A DNA stretch of 64,000 nt from Branchiostoma floridae (Eukaryota; Chordata; Leptocardii; Amphioxiformes; Branchiostomatidae): assembly GCF_000003815.2 (NCBI RefSeq), contig NC_049995.1, forward strand, positions 5,361,771 through 5,425,770, given 5' to 3'. Both the position numbers and the translations under genes were made by a program. Positions 1-8,517 of the stretch are shown piece by piece; position 1 is the first letter of the stretch; each line of letters opens with the position of its first letter. A model generated the notes under the pieces. That model ran no database searches, was not told the DNA's origin, and saw only the letters and a program-made list of their open reading frames with translations.

Positions 1-127
1 CTCGGAAAACGCAGACTCCTAACGTGGCACGCAAAGTTTACCTATCCCTACAACACGCGCGCACGGGACACCCGCCGCCTAACACCCGCCGGCCCTCGAA
101 CCGGCTGTTTTTGACGTTTTCTTTATT

Positions 128-253
128 CGTTTTTATCGGGCTTTCTATTTTGTCATGTTTCTTGAAGTCTGCCAGCCATGGCCAAGGTTCTGACCAGGTA
201 AACCTGACCAGGTTGGGTTCTGACCATACAAAATAGAGAGCCCGATGAAAACG
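128..253. mobile_element. inverted-repeat (foldback) element remnant
   Basis: Bases 128-153 and 228-253 are inverted copies of each other (24 of 26 positions pair), with a 74-base spacer that contains two direct copies of a TGACCAGGT-like word. A single end resembling the 1171-1368 element (AACCTCTGCTTGGAGAGTA) follows at about 289-307. This looks like degraded MITE material; no coding sequence is visible in the first 2 kb. Confidence 0.5.
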
Positions 254-433
254 ACTAAAAAATGTTTTAAAAAAAGAGCAAGAGCCCAACCTCTGCTTGG
301 AGAGTAAAAAATCACCAGCGTGCGCTAATGAAGGGCGGGCTTTCAAACTCGCAATAGTATGGTTTCCAGGCTAGTCTTTGGCTGGCTACAAACTTTTATT
401 TGGCGTTTCGATATTTTTACACAATCCAACATA

Positions 434-670
434 CTCCCACCGCACTTGTGTCAATTGCAAGCTTGCGTCATTGCGGAGTTCGAAAGATGCTCAACGAATT
501 ATAGAGATAAAGAACGAATTTTCTTTCTTTTGTGTATTTTGTCGTATTCTAAGTCATACATTTACGTATTACGCAATATCTAAATTATAAAAAATCGGAG
601 AAAATAACAAAACAGTGACGCAGTGAACGAACCCCGCAGTGACGCAAGCTTGACACAAGTGCGGTGGGAG
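434..670. mobile_element. short inverted-repeat element (MITE-like)
   Basis: The 5' arm begins CTCCCACCGCACTTGTGTCA at 434 and continues to about 482. The 3' arm (628-670) is its inverse with a six-base deletion and two substitutions. The interior is AT-rich and non-coding. No target-site duplication was found, so the superfamily is unknown. Confidence 0.65.
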
Positions 671-1170
671 CGCACCTTAAGCAAGGAGATTGCTCCCAGT
701 AACTTCCTTGCTCTAACCTCTAAGTGTGTACTACTAAGTGTGTACAATGGAAAATTTTCACCTGCTACTGTGATACCTGCATCATTAACTACTATAAAGA
801 TTATAACATAATTTACCCGGTACCCACCTTCTTAGGTGCGCTATAACAGGCGTCTGTCTTCTCTTCTGCGTGGTCACCCTGGTGCCGGTAAAACGTCGTC
901 TTTGGCACAAAGTTGCTGCAGTGGTCACACCATTTTGTTTTGTATGTTCTTTTACGCGGAGAGGAGAACGTCCGTCTCGACATTTTCTTCGCCGTCTGAA
1001 AACTAATCCAACGCTACGTCCACAAGATGTTACCGTTGGATGTTAGTGAGTGGCAAATCACCTCACCTTATAATTAGTCCCATCCTCAGCAGAGGATGTG
1101 TTGATGTGATTAAGTTTATGCGTGATTTAATCAGGATGATGGTTGACCCCCGGTGAGATCAGTCGAAACC

Positions 1171-1368
1171 TACTCTTCAAGCAGAGGTTAGGCTCCGGTT
1201 GACGTTTTTTTTAAGTCGAGCTGTGATACAGTAAAAATAGAAATAATAATAACAATAATCATTCTGCCAACCAGTAGCAGTACCAAATCAGTAATGAGGC
1301 TGTATAACGTGGTCGAAAGCCCGATGAAAAACAGTGGTAGCCAGAGCCTAACCTCTGCTTGGAGAGTA
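1171..1368. mobile_element. 198-bp MITE with 9-bp target-site duplication
   Basis: The 28-bp terminal inverted repeats (1171-1198 and 1341-1368) differ at two positions; the ends read TACTCTTCAAGCAGAGGTTA. Both sides are flanked by GTCGAAACC (1162-1170 and 1369-1377), a direct target-site duplication. The interior is AT-rich and non-coding. The ends resemble those of the elements at 25904 and 61415, suggesting one family. Confidence 0.75.
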
Positions 1369-1378
1369 GTCGAAACCC

Positions 1379-2198
1379 GAAAAAGTGACAGGTTTTCGAT
1401 GCAACGATTACTTTCTGACTTCAATCAATCAGTCTTTGAATTTGTGTGGTCACCGCGGCCGGATATAATTATGATACCGTATCTCCAAGAAGAGGTTACC
1501 ATTCAGCTCATTCTTGTCTGCCTATTTCTTTTTTAATCAACATTGTTATATTCTAGAGTTGAATTTTGAACGCCTCATAAAAAGGCGAGACGGTGGAAAA
1601 ATGGATTCCGTGTTGGAAAAAAAGACAAACGTAAAACAATCAACAAGTAGAGTGTGCCGGGTAGATTGTGCCGGATCCTTACATCATATCAGCTTAAAAT
1701 AAGATATGGCCAAACTCAGAAACTGATGAATTCTTGAATTCTGGGACTAGGCCTGGTGAAGGTGTGTGTGTTAATGTGTGTCAATCTGTGACGACTGTGA
1801 CGTACGCGTACATGTAAACATAAGACGTGCTATTTATGTTTTTCGGTATACGTAAACTACCTTATCTGTGCATTTTACGGTATTGCTGTTCTCCAGATGA
1901 TTCCCGGATTACTACAAAAGCACAGTCTCTGGATAAACAATCAACATGGCTCCAGTCTTGTCCCTAGGGTTCTATTCTGGTCTTGGGTTCCCTCTGGAGG
2001 AGCCTGTGATGTGTTCCGCATGGGCATCACAAATACACAGACGTGATTGGCTAGAGAAGTTGACCATCCCACTCATGAAAACTAGTGGGTCCACATGGGC
2101 CCACCTCGCAGTTTGCACTGTTCGTCTCAGACACCAGTCGCGTCCCTGTATATCTTCTTCGCTTTGCATTTGTCTAGTCAACTCGTCAACACCGCGCC
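1379..2198. other. intergenic and upstream region of the first gene
   Basis: No convincing gene is seen. A lone transposon end (TATCTCCAAGAAGAGGTTACC-like) lies near 1479. The last 150 bases before the start codon at 2199 hold a TATA-like TGTATATC near 2147 and form the likely promoter and 5' UTR, but no transcription start can be fixed by eye. Confidence 0.35.
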
Positions 2199-2284
2199 AT
2201 GTCTACTCCAAACCGCAAGCGCAGTGCCGACGGCACTCTGGTGATGAGTGAAGAGAGAACGGTCAATCTCAACGACGTTTTCAG
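2199..2284 (+). CDS. C14orf93-like gene, coding exon 1
   Basis: This exon encodes residues 1-28 plus two bases of codon 29 and ends at a strong donor (CAG|GTAAGT). The ATG is the first in frame after the probable promoter and sits in GCGCCATGT. Confidence 0.8.
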
Positions 2285-5200
2285 GTAAGTTGTTAATTTT
2301 CACAACTTGAAGAATGTTATATACATGTGTGGCCTGACACGGGGATTTGGCGCGGGGTGACTGTGGTAAAATTTCCTTGGTACTTCAGATACCTCTATGC
2401 CCTTTCACACCATCTTTGCCTTTCAAATTTACAGGGGTATGAGCAACGTTGGGAAGAAGGTGGAAAGAATGCAGCGCTCCATGGACGACAATCACATGGA
2501 AACGTTGGAGCTGATACGGGCTATGCGGGAAGAGATGAGGCAGCAGCAGCCGACTAGAACAGCAAACTCGTCCAAGCTGCCGCCTGGGCTTTCTGTAAGT
2601 CCTGTCTTCTTTACTGGAATACTTATGTTTATGAAGTATTTAAACATCTTATACTATTAAACAAGCTTCAAGCAAGTGACTAGAGTGATACACACATTCA
2701 ACTAGCTGCCAAAATGTATTGATATTAGCAACGTTAACGTCTTTCAAAGTATACAATTATCAGTCTCTTTAACTCGATATGTTACTGATTTGCTCACTTT
2801 GTTTCTTCTCATTTCTGGACTTCCCTCAGGCAAAGGTGAGGCAAGCTCACCGCAACCTTGGGGAAGACCACCAGTACAACAACGAGAGGTTGGTTTTGCA
2901 GTAGATTTTCTATCCTTGCATGATAGGCCTGAAAGAAATATCTTAATATGTCGATTTTAGATCATATTTGTAATTCTAACAAGTTGTATCTTATGATTGT
3001 ATTTCATGTTCCAGCTTACCCAGTGTATCAATTTTTATGTATGTATTCATGTCTGGGCCACGACACCAGCATACCGCTGCCTGTAACCCACTTGCATTGT
3101 ACCGTTCTGCCATCTTGATGAATCAAATCAAAGAAATATCTACCAACATACATATTTCTTTACAGTAGAAGCCGCTTAATCGCACGGCCTATTTGCCAGT
3201 GAATTTGGTGCAATTATCCGGCTGGTGCAATAATGCAAAGTTATCTACGAGGGTGAGTCAGAAAGTAATGCAAGTGGTTTCATAACAGACTCGTTTTTTT
3301 GATCGAAGGAGTTGAAATTTGGCACAAAGGTAGAGGCATATGTCCTTTTGAGATTAAAATATCTAAATTTGTTGTTCATTATTTTATGAGTGACTTGGCT
3401 GATTTGAAGATGACCACACCATTGGAATCTCGTCATAAGAAAAATGAGGCCCAATTAATGTACAATTAACAATTTCTCTAAACCAACTTTTGCTACTGTA
3501 GGAGACTGAGCTTGCACATGTAATGAGCTGCATTTCTCTATAAGCCACATGCTTATTTTCAACTCTGAAATCCGTTCACTTTTTCTTTTTTCGTTGCTGG
3601 TGTAGAGTGAGGTATAAGCGGTCGCCAAGGTCATGCGATTTGCGGTGTGTTGATCAAAAGTTTCTGTAGCCTACTTTTCCATTAACTAGGAAGAATAAAA
3701 CTTAGCACACTTCTTGACGCTTAAACATGTAATAACTGTGTTAAGTTCCATTTCTTTTGGTTAATGGAAAAGTAGTCTTTTAACCAACAACTCACGAATT
3801 GTATATAAATCCAACTTGCTCTATATCACAACTTACTCCATCTTAGCAGCTGTGAATGAGGAACCATTGCGAGTTCAGAAATGAAAATTGGCATACAACC
3901 TATAGAGACATTTGTTATCATACATGTATAATTTCAACCTCTTACAGTAATTGTCAATGGGTCAGATTTAGGGGAGATGATCGTCTGACAAGCATACAAT
4001 GGTGTGGTGAACTTGAAATCAACTCATTTGCTCATAAAATGATAATGACCAAATTTACAAATTTAAATCTCAAGAAGACATATGCCTTTACATTTGTGCA
4101 AAATTTTAAGCCAATCGATTGAAAAATGAATCTGTTATGAAACCACTTGCATTACTTTCTGACTCACCCTCGTAGCTGGACTGCACTGGTTTGGGATTCT
4201 GGGATTCCGTGCAGTTAACAGGAGTGCGCGTTAATCCGATGTGCAATTAACTGGCTTCCACTGTACTATATCGGTCAATCTATCTAGATGTGGAGAGTTG
4301 TTATCATTGAAAGTTGTTGCTGTCATTCATTTTTTCAGATTCAACTCGCCTCACAACGAGGCTGTGACTGGGGTATTGATGGAGTCCGTCAGGGACTCCG
4401 GGATGGAGTTGGAGGACAACGTTATCAGAAGTAAGAATTCTATTTTCCTCTTGCCAGTGCTAGCGCTATTTACAGACCTTTTTTCCCATCATGATCAAGT
4501 CAGTCAATATTGCAGAGATTATTGTTCCTCTAACATTAATTGTCTCTTTTACCATGACAGAAGCTTGCAACCGGTTCTTTGAGAACCTGAAGACACAGGC
4601 CAAACACGCACAGCAGGGGAGGACTAAAGAGGTCGGTGAGACCAAAAAACGGACCAGCAGGCGAGACAGGGTATGTATTCATTTAGTAATATATTTATTT
4701 CATTTACTGAAAACTTGACGTTTCCGGAAAATATGAGCGTTTGCGCTAAATCATTATCATTCCCAGTGTGAGATTGTGTGTGTACGTGCATGCTGTGTGT
4801 GTGTGTGTCACTGTGTGTATGTGTGTGTGTGTGTGTGTGTGTCACTATGTGTGTGTGTGTGTGTGTCACTGTCTGTGTGTGTGCGCGCGTGCGTGCATGC
4901 GTATTTACATCTTCTGATAATATTTTTATGCACCACTGCAGCTCTTCAAGAACAGGCTGATCGTTTCCAAGACGCTGCACCCCGAGGATGTCACCAAATA
5001 CATCCAGGGTGCTGGACCGACGTTCATGTCCGATGAGGAATCCGAACCCGAGGACAAGAACGTTGTGGTGGCCTGCCCGCCTCGATGGCGCAGCAGGAAG
5101 TTGTCCCAGTACCTGCTGGAATGCCAGCAGGTGCTGGACGAAAACTTCCTGCTGAGGAAAGCGCCTTCGGGGCAGAAGAGACGGAAGCGGGTGGAGGGGA

Positions 5201-5550
5201 GACATAGCAGCCGCAACGCCCCTCAAGGACGAGCCGCAGCGAAGTACATCGAGGACGAGGCCAGCGGAGTCGACACCAGGGGTGCAGTGGCGGCAGGGGG
5301 CGTCGGCATCGAGAACGAGGTCAACGGCGTCGACACCAGGGATGTAGTTGCGGCAGGGGGCAGCGGTACCGGCGGCGGCAGGGGCAGGGGCAGCGTCTCT
5401 GAGGACAACAGCGACCTCATAGGCGCCGTAGGCCGGGGCGCCCGGAAGACCGATGGCCGCGGCGGCAGGCGCAGTGGTACCAGCAACAACGTCATCAGCG
5501 ATGATGAGACCAGCGACAGTGAGGCCAGCGACAGTGAGGCCAGCAACTGA
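2199..5550 (+). CDS. C14orf93-like protein, six-exon gene (371 aa)
   Basis: Joining 2199-2284, 2435-2594, 2830-2888, 4339-4430, 4561-4670 and 4942-5550 gives 1,116 nt, exactly 372 codons with the stop, and every junction keeps phase with GT-AG introns. The N-terminus has a basic stretch (PNRKR), then a probable helix rich in Met, Arg and Gln (residues 35-65). Residues 101-235 hold the conserved part: RFN, an AC..FF motif, a Lys/Arg-rich stretch, LFKNR at 170, MSDEE at 198, and PPRWR. From memory this order (RFN, AC..YF, LF.NR, MSDEE, PPR.R) matches human C14orf93, a protein of poorly known role; no search was run. The C-terminus is low-complexity Gly/Arg/Asp/Ser with a 60-bp tandem duplication (GVDTRG/D, near 5268 and 5328) and 15-bp DSEAS repeats. 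The basic and acidic segments suggest a nuclear protein; this is inference. A polyadenylation-like ATTAAA lies at 5565. Confidence 0.82.
2435..2594 (+). CDS. C14orf93-like gene, coding exon 2
   Basis: The exon follows a TTTACAG acceptor and ends at TCT|GTAAGT in phase 0 (residues 29-82). It encodes a Met/Arg/Gln-rich, probably helical stretch. Confidence 0.8.
2830..2888 (+). CDS. C14orf93-like gene, coding exon 3
   Basis: A 59-nt exon with acceptor CCCTCAG and the weaker donor GAGAG|GTTGGT. It is supported mainly because its phases (0 in, 2 out) fit the exons on both sides. Confidence 0.7.
3163..4263. mobile_element. pogo/Tigger-like MITE, interrupted by another element
   Basis: The element lies in intron 3 of the C14orf93-like gene. 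Its ends are CAGTAGAAGCCGCTTAAT at 3163 and the inverse (..AACTGGCTTCCACTG) ending at 4263, flanked by TA at 3161-3162 and 4264-4265. The CAGT.GAA..C start and TA target are typical of pogo/Tigger elements. A related copy without the insertion lies at 52420-52593 (about 174 bp). Here the element is split by the mariner-like foldback at 3248-4172. Confidence 0.75.
3248..4172. mobile_element. non-autonomous mariner-like foldback element
   Basis: This 925-bp insert begins CGAGGGTGAGTCAGAAAGTA and ends with its inverse, flanked by the TA dinucleotides at 3246-3247 and 4173-4174. The arms of about 190 bp are clearly inverted copies. Further inward, about 3665-3700 and 3735-3782 also pair, so much of the element can fold back on itself. 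The CGAGGGTG..TCA.AAAGTAATG end is mariner-type. No transposase is visible, so it must be mobilised in trans if at all. Confidence 0.75.
4339..4430 (+). CDS. C14orf93-like gene, coding exon 4
   Basis: The exon follows a strong TTTTTTCAG acceptor and ends ATCAGAA|GTAAGA (phase 2 in, phase 1 out). It encodes RFNSPHNEAV and the start of the conserved region. Confidence 0.82.
4561..4670 (+). CDS. C14orf93-like gene, coding exon 5
   Basis: The acceptor is ACCATGACAG and the donor GACAGG|GTATGT. The exon encodes the ACNRFFENL motif and a Lys/Arg-rich stretch up to residue 169. Confidence 0.82.
4772..4893. repeat. (GT)n microsatellite
   Basis: An imperfect GT tract in intron 5 of the C14orf93-like gene, interrupted by CACT. 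It creates spurious long Cys/Val and His/Thr reading frames on both strands. Confidence 0.95.
4942..5550 (+). CDS. C14orf93-like gene, coding exon 6 (terminal)
   Basis: The acceptor is CCACTGCAG and the stop is TGA at 5548-5550. The exon encodes LFKNR, MSDEE and PPRWR in its first half and a Gly/Ser/Asp-rich tail made of short tandem duplications in its second half. Confidence 0.85.
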   Translation, partial: LFKNRLIVSKTLHPEDVTKYIQGAGPTFMSDEESEPEDKNVVVACPPRWRSRKLSQYLLECQQVLDENFLLRKAPSGQKRRKRVEGRHSSRNAPQGRAAAKYIEDEASGVDTRGAVAAGGVGIENEVNGVDTRDVVAAGGSGTGGGRGRGSVSEDNSDLIGAVGRGARKTDGRGGRRSGTSNNVISDDETSDSEASDSEASN

Positions 5551-5649
5551 TTTGGTGTGATGTGATTAAAAAGTTCATCTACCTGTGCAACCATTAGTGT
5601 CCTGTCTCAATCTGTTGTCTCAATGTCCGTATATGTACACATTCAGTGG

Positions 5650-6720
5650 CTTAAAAAGCCCGTAAACGCTACCGGCAACCTATAAACCAATATTTGGGAA
5701 ATATTCGGAAGCAAAACAGTAACATATTCAGGTATGAAACATGTTTCCAGTGTCAAATAATTGACCGTATACGCAGTATCACTGTAGCAAATATCCACCG
5801 TAAATGCAAAATACCTGGGTAATATCCGGAAGTAACCTTGTAGGAAATGCAAAATATTAGGACTTAATACGGGAACATAACTGTACGTATACGGATCCGA
5901 ATATGCCGCGACGAAACATGTCCCAGTTTACAAAGGTAGAATATGTTTCCGTATACGCTTGAATATAACTCCGTATACGCTACCGGAAATGCAAAATATT
6001 TAGTTATATACGGAAACCCAACTGCTGTGTATATGGATCCGAATACGCCGCTAGGAAACACGTCCCATTTACAAGACAGGATATGTTTCCGTATACGCTT
6101 GAATGTAACTCCGTATACGTTCCCGGAAATGCAAAGTATTTTGGCTACATACGGAAATACAACTGTGTTGTATATACGGATCCGAATATGCTACGACGAA
6201 ATATGTTCCCATTTACAAGACAGGATATGTTTCCGTATACACTTGAATGTAACTCCGTATACGTTCCCGGAAATGCAAAGTATTTTGGTTATATACGGAA
6301 AGACAACAGGTTGTATATACGGATCCGAATATGCTGCGACGAAACATGTTCCCGTTTACAAGACAGGATATGTTTCCGTATACGATTGAATGTGACTCCG
6401 TATACATTCCCGGAAATGCAAAGTATTTTGGTTATATACGGAAATACAACTGTATTGTATATACGGATCCGAATATCCTGCGACGAAACATGTTCCCGTT
6501 TACAAGATCGGATATGTTTCCGTATACGCTTAAATGTAACTCCGTATACATTCCCGGAAATGTAAAAAAATTGGGCTGTATACGGAAGTACAACTGTATT
6601 GTATATACGGATCCGAATATCCTGCGACGAAACATGTTCCCGTTTACAAGATCGGATATGTTTCCGTATACGTAGGATATTCCAGTCAAGATACTTATTG
6701 ATATCACCGGAAACGTAATG
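5650..6720. repeat. 143-bp tandem satellite array
   Basis: The word GGATCCGAAT recurs at about 5893, 6035, 6178, 6321, 6465 and 6609, giving a 142-144 bp period over at least six units. Each unit carries several copies of the palindrome CGTATACG and of CCGGAAA. The outer parts (about 5650-5880 and 6680-6760) are more degraded but use the same words. The overlapping open frames, rich in MFPYTLE and NSVY, follow the repeat and shift frame between units, so they are not regarded as protein. Confidence 0.9.
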
Positions 6721-6759
6721 AATTCGGAAATATTCTATACACGAAATGTCCGGAAATCG

Positions 6760-7640
6760 ACCCCTTTCGCACAGTGGTACCTAATAGTTAACACTGCTGT
6801 TGAGGATAGGTCCAGGCCGTTCTTCCTGGGTTGATCTATCTGAAGAAAAGAAACACACAGACACACAGATGGGGTGGCGGGAGGTTGGGACAAAAGAAGC
6901 GAAGAGCGTCATTCTTTCGATAAGTGTATACGTGGCCACAGCTGATAGACATTTTGCTCCCAAAAGGAAGTTCGTACATTAAAAAAACGGAATAGAAAAG
7001 AAATGCACTAAAGGTTTGACGAAGGTCATTATCTTGTAAATGGCAGCTACAGTGCGAACGGTGGAAACCAAAGGTGCCCATAGAGAACCATAAGGACAAA
7101 AAGGAAATTATGCTCTTCAATACCGTAGCATTATATAGCATTGATATGAGTTTCTTATGCATAATTGTAACTTATGTTCCGATATCAGAAGGATCTAGTA
7201 TAGTTGTAAGAGATACACAAAAGCAATAGAGATAAGAAGTTACTTAGGCGCAAACAGCTGAATAGATTTGGGAAAATGTCAGACTATCCAAATAGCACAA
7301 CTCACCGTTTTCGTCAGGCCACGTCGAACGGTAGTGGACACTGCCTGAAACCCTTTTCTGACCCTTTAAAAATTTTTCAGTTGCTTAAGTGAATTCTGTC
7401 TGGAATATCCTATCGCATGGATGTCTACCTTTCTTCGACTTATAAATCAAGAAAAGTTCTGCGGATGTAAGAATAGACTGGTCGTCGCAAGTCAACAGTT
7501 TTGCAAGTCAACAGTTTTGTCAAGGACGTTATAGAGAACGTTCTTGGTTTCGGGTGGTGTTAACTGTCGTCCGTCCAGCAACTGATTTGATCCAAGATAA
7601 GCTCGTCTCCAGACCAATTTAATCAACTGTCAGCGAGCAT
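6760..7640. other. intergenic, no gene seen
   Basis: AT-rich sequence without a convincing coding exon, RNA gene or classifiable repeat. Confidence 0.4.
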
Positions 7641-7760
7641 GTGGTCTGATCTGATTGGGCAGAGCTTGCAGTGACGTCATCACGTGTCAATCAATTCAAC
7701 AAGGAACCGCAATCATCTCTTGCTCTCAATACCAAGAGTGGCCTGAATACTTGCCACGGA

Positions 7761-8205
7761 GCTATTCTAGTTTGCCGAAGATTATTGCTGTTCTGTTTGA
7801 GATCTGTAGGCAGATTGCTTACGACTTTGCAAATGTCATAGAGCGGCACACTACCTAAGGTGCCCTTTTCTGTTAGAGGTCGAGAAACAAAGAAGAAAAA
7901 GAAGAGGGAGTCTTCTAGCTTCTATCTTACTTCTGACTACTACTTCAGGTAGCTTGCGGTTTGATCAGAGATGGTTCTAGTTTTACCAAAGGTTGCTATT
8001 TTCTAAATAATTCTGCTGGTAGGTCTATTTCGAATGTCACAGAACGGCCTACCTCATGTGGTACCGTAGTGATTTTCTCCGTTGGAGATCAAGAAACCAA
8101 AAAAGAAGAGATGAACGATCAACAAAGAGCTTTTAGCTCACAAACAACATACTTCTGAGTGATAGTTAAGTTAGCTTACAATTTGATTACAGATATTTTC
8201 ATTAT
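7761..8205. repeat. diverged tandem duplication, ~210-220 bp period
   Basis: Copy 1 (about 7761-7970) and copy 2 (about 7971-8205) align along their length. GCTATTCTAG/TTTGCCGAAG matches GGTTCTAG/TTTTACCAAA; the GTAGG..GATT..TT...AATGTC.(T)AGA(G/A)CGGC.(T/A)AC core follows; TAGCTTGCGGTTTGAT matches TAGCTTACAATTTGAT. A third relative, with the flanking ATTGGGCAGAGCTT and GTCATCA words also present near 7655, lies at 12730-12990. The family is unclassified. Confidence 0.65.
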
Positions 8206-8305
8206 CTGTCGGTTCGTCAGATACTTTAAAGATTCGCCCAGATATGTTTTGATGTTTGGTTAAGATTCAGCGAGCAGACAATCGGGAGCGAAGATAGCCC
8301 AGTGG

Positions 8306-8406
8306 ATCTTTTTGATGCGATTTTGCTGAAGCAACACCGTGTACACAACACTTGTTGGACTATTTGGTAGACTGGTCACGTTGAAATTTGGGCTGACTTA
8401 GGTATC
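8306..8406 (-). pseudogene. LRR gene fragment (N-terminal LRR cap relic)
   Basis: Read on the minus strand, this stretch translates as an altered copy of residues 33-66 of the intact LRR protein next door. NVTSLPNSPTSVVYTV matches NITSLPTSLKYVVHQV, and LLQQNRIKKI matches FLQCNRIQTI. It has an in-frame TAA (complement of 8398-8400) and has lost the cap cysteine (Ser in its place). Homology fades on both sides. It lies just 3' of the intact gene, so it is probably the remnant of a tandem paralogue. Confidence 0.7.
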
Positions 8407-8517
8407 GCTTCACGCTTTAGCCCCTTCCAACATTGTTGTTTCGAAAAGAAATACCAAGAAAACACAAGGAACCGTTTAGTCGCCATCACATTTAACTGCC
8501 TCGCATCTTATGAGGTC

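Noticed and set aside
4624..5226. 200-codon minus-strand open frame across exon 6 and the GT tract
   Set aside because: It is antisense to a confirmed exon and rich in His/Thr from the (GT)n tract; no domain.
5223..5594. 123-codon minus-strand frame rich in Leu/Ser/Pro
   Set aside because: Antisense shadow of the Gly/Asp/Ser-rich C-terminal exon.
5943..6675. Overlapping 100-160-codon frames rich in MFPYTLE
   Set aside because: They follow the 143-bp satellite, whose period is not a multiple of three, and change frame from unit to unit.
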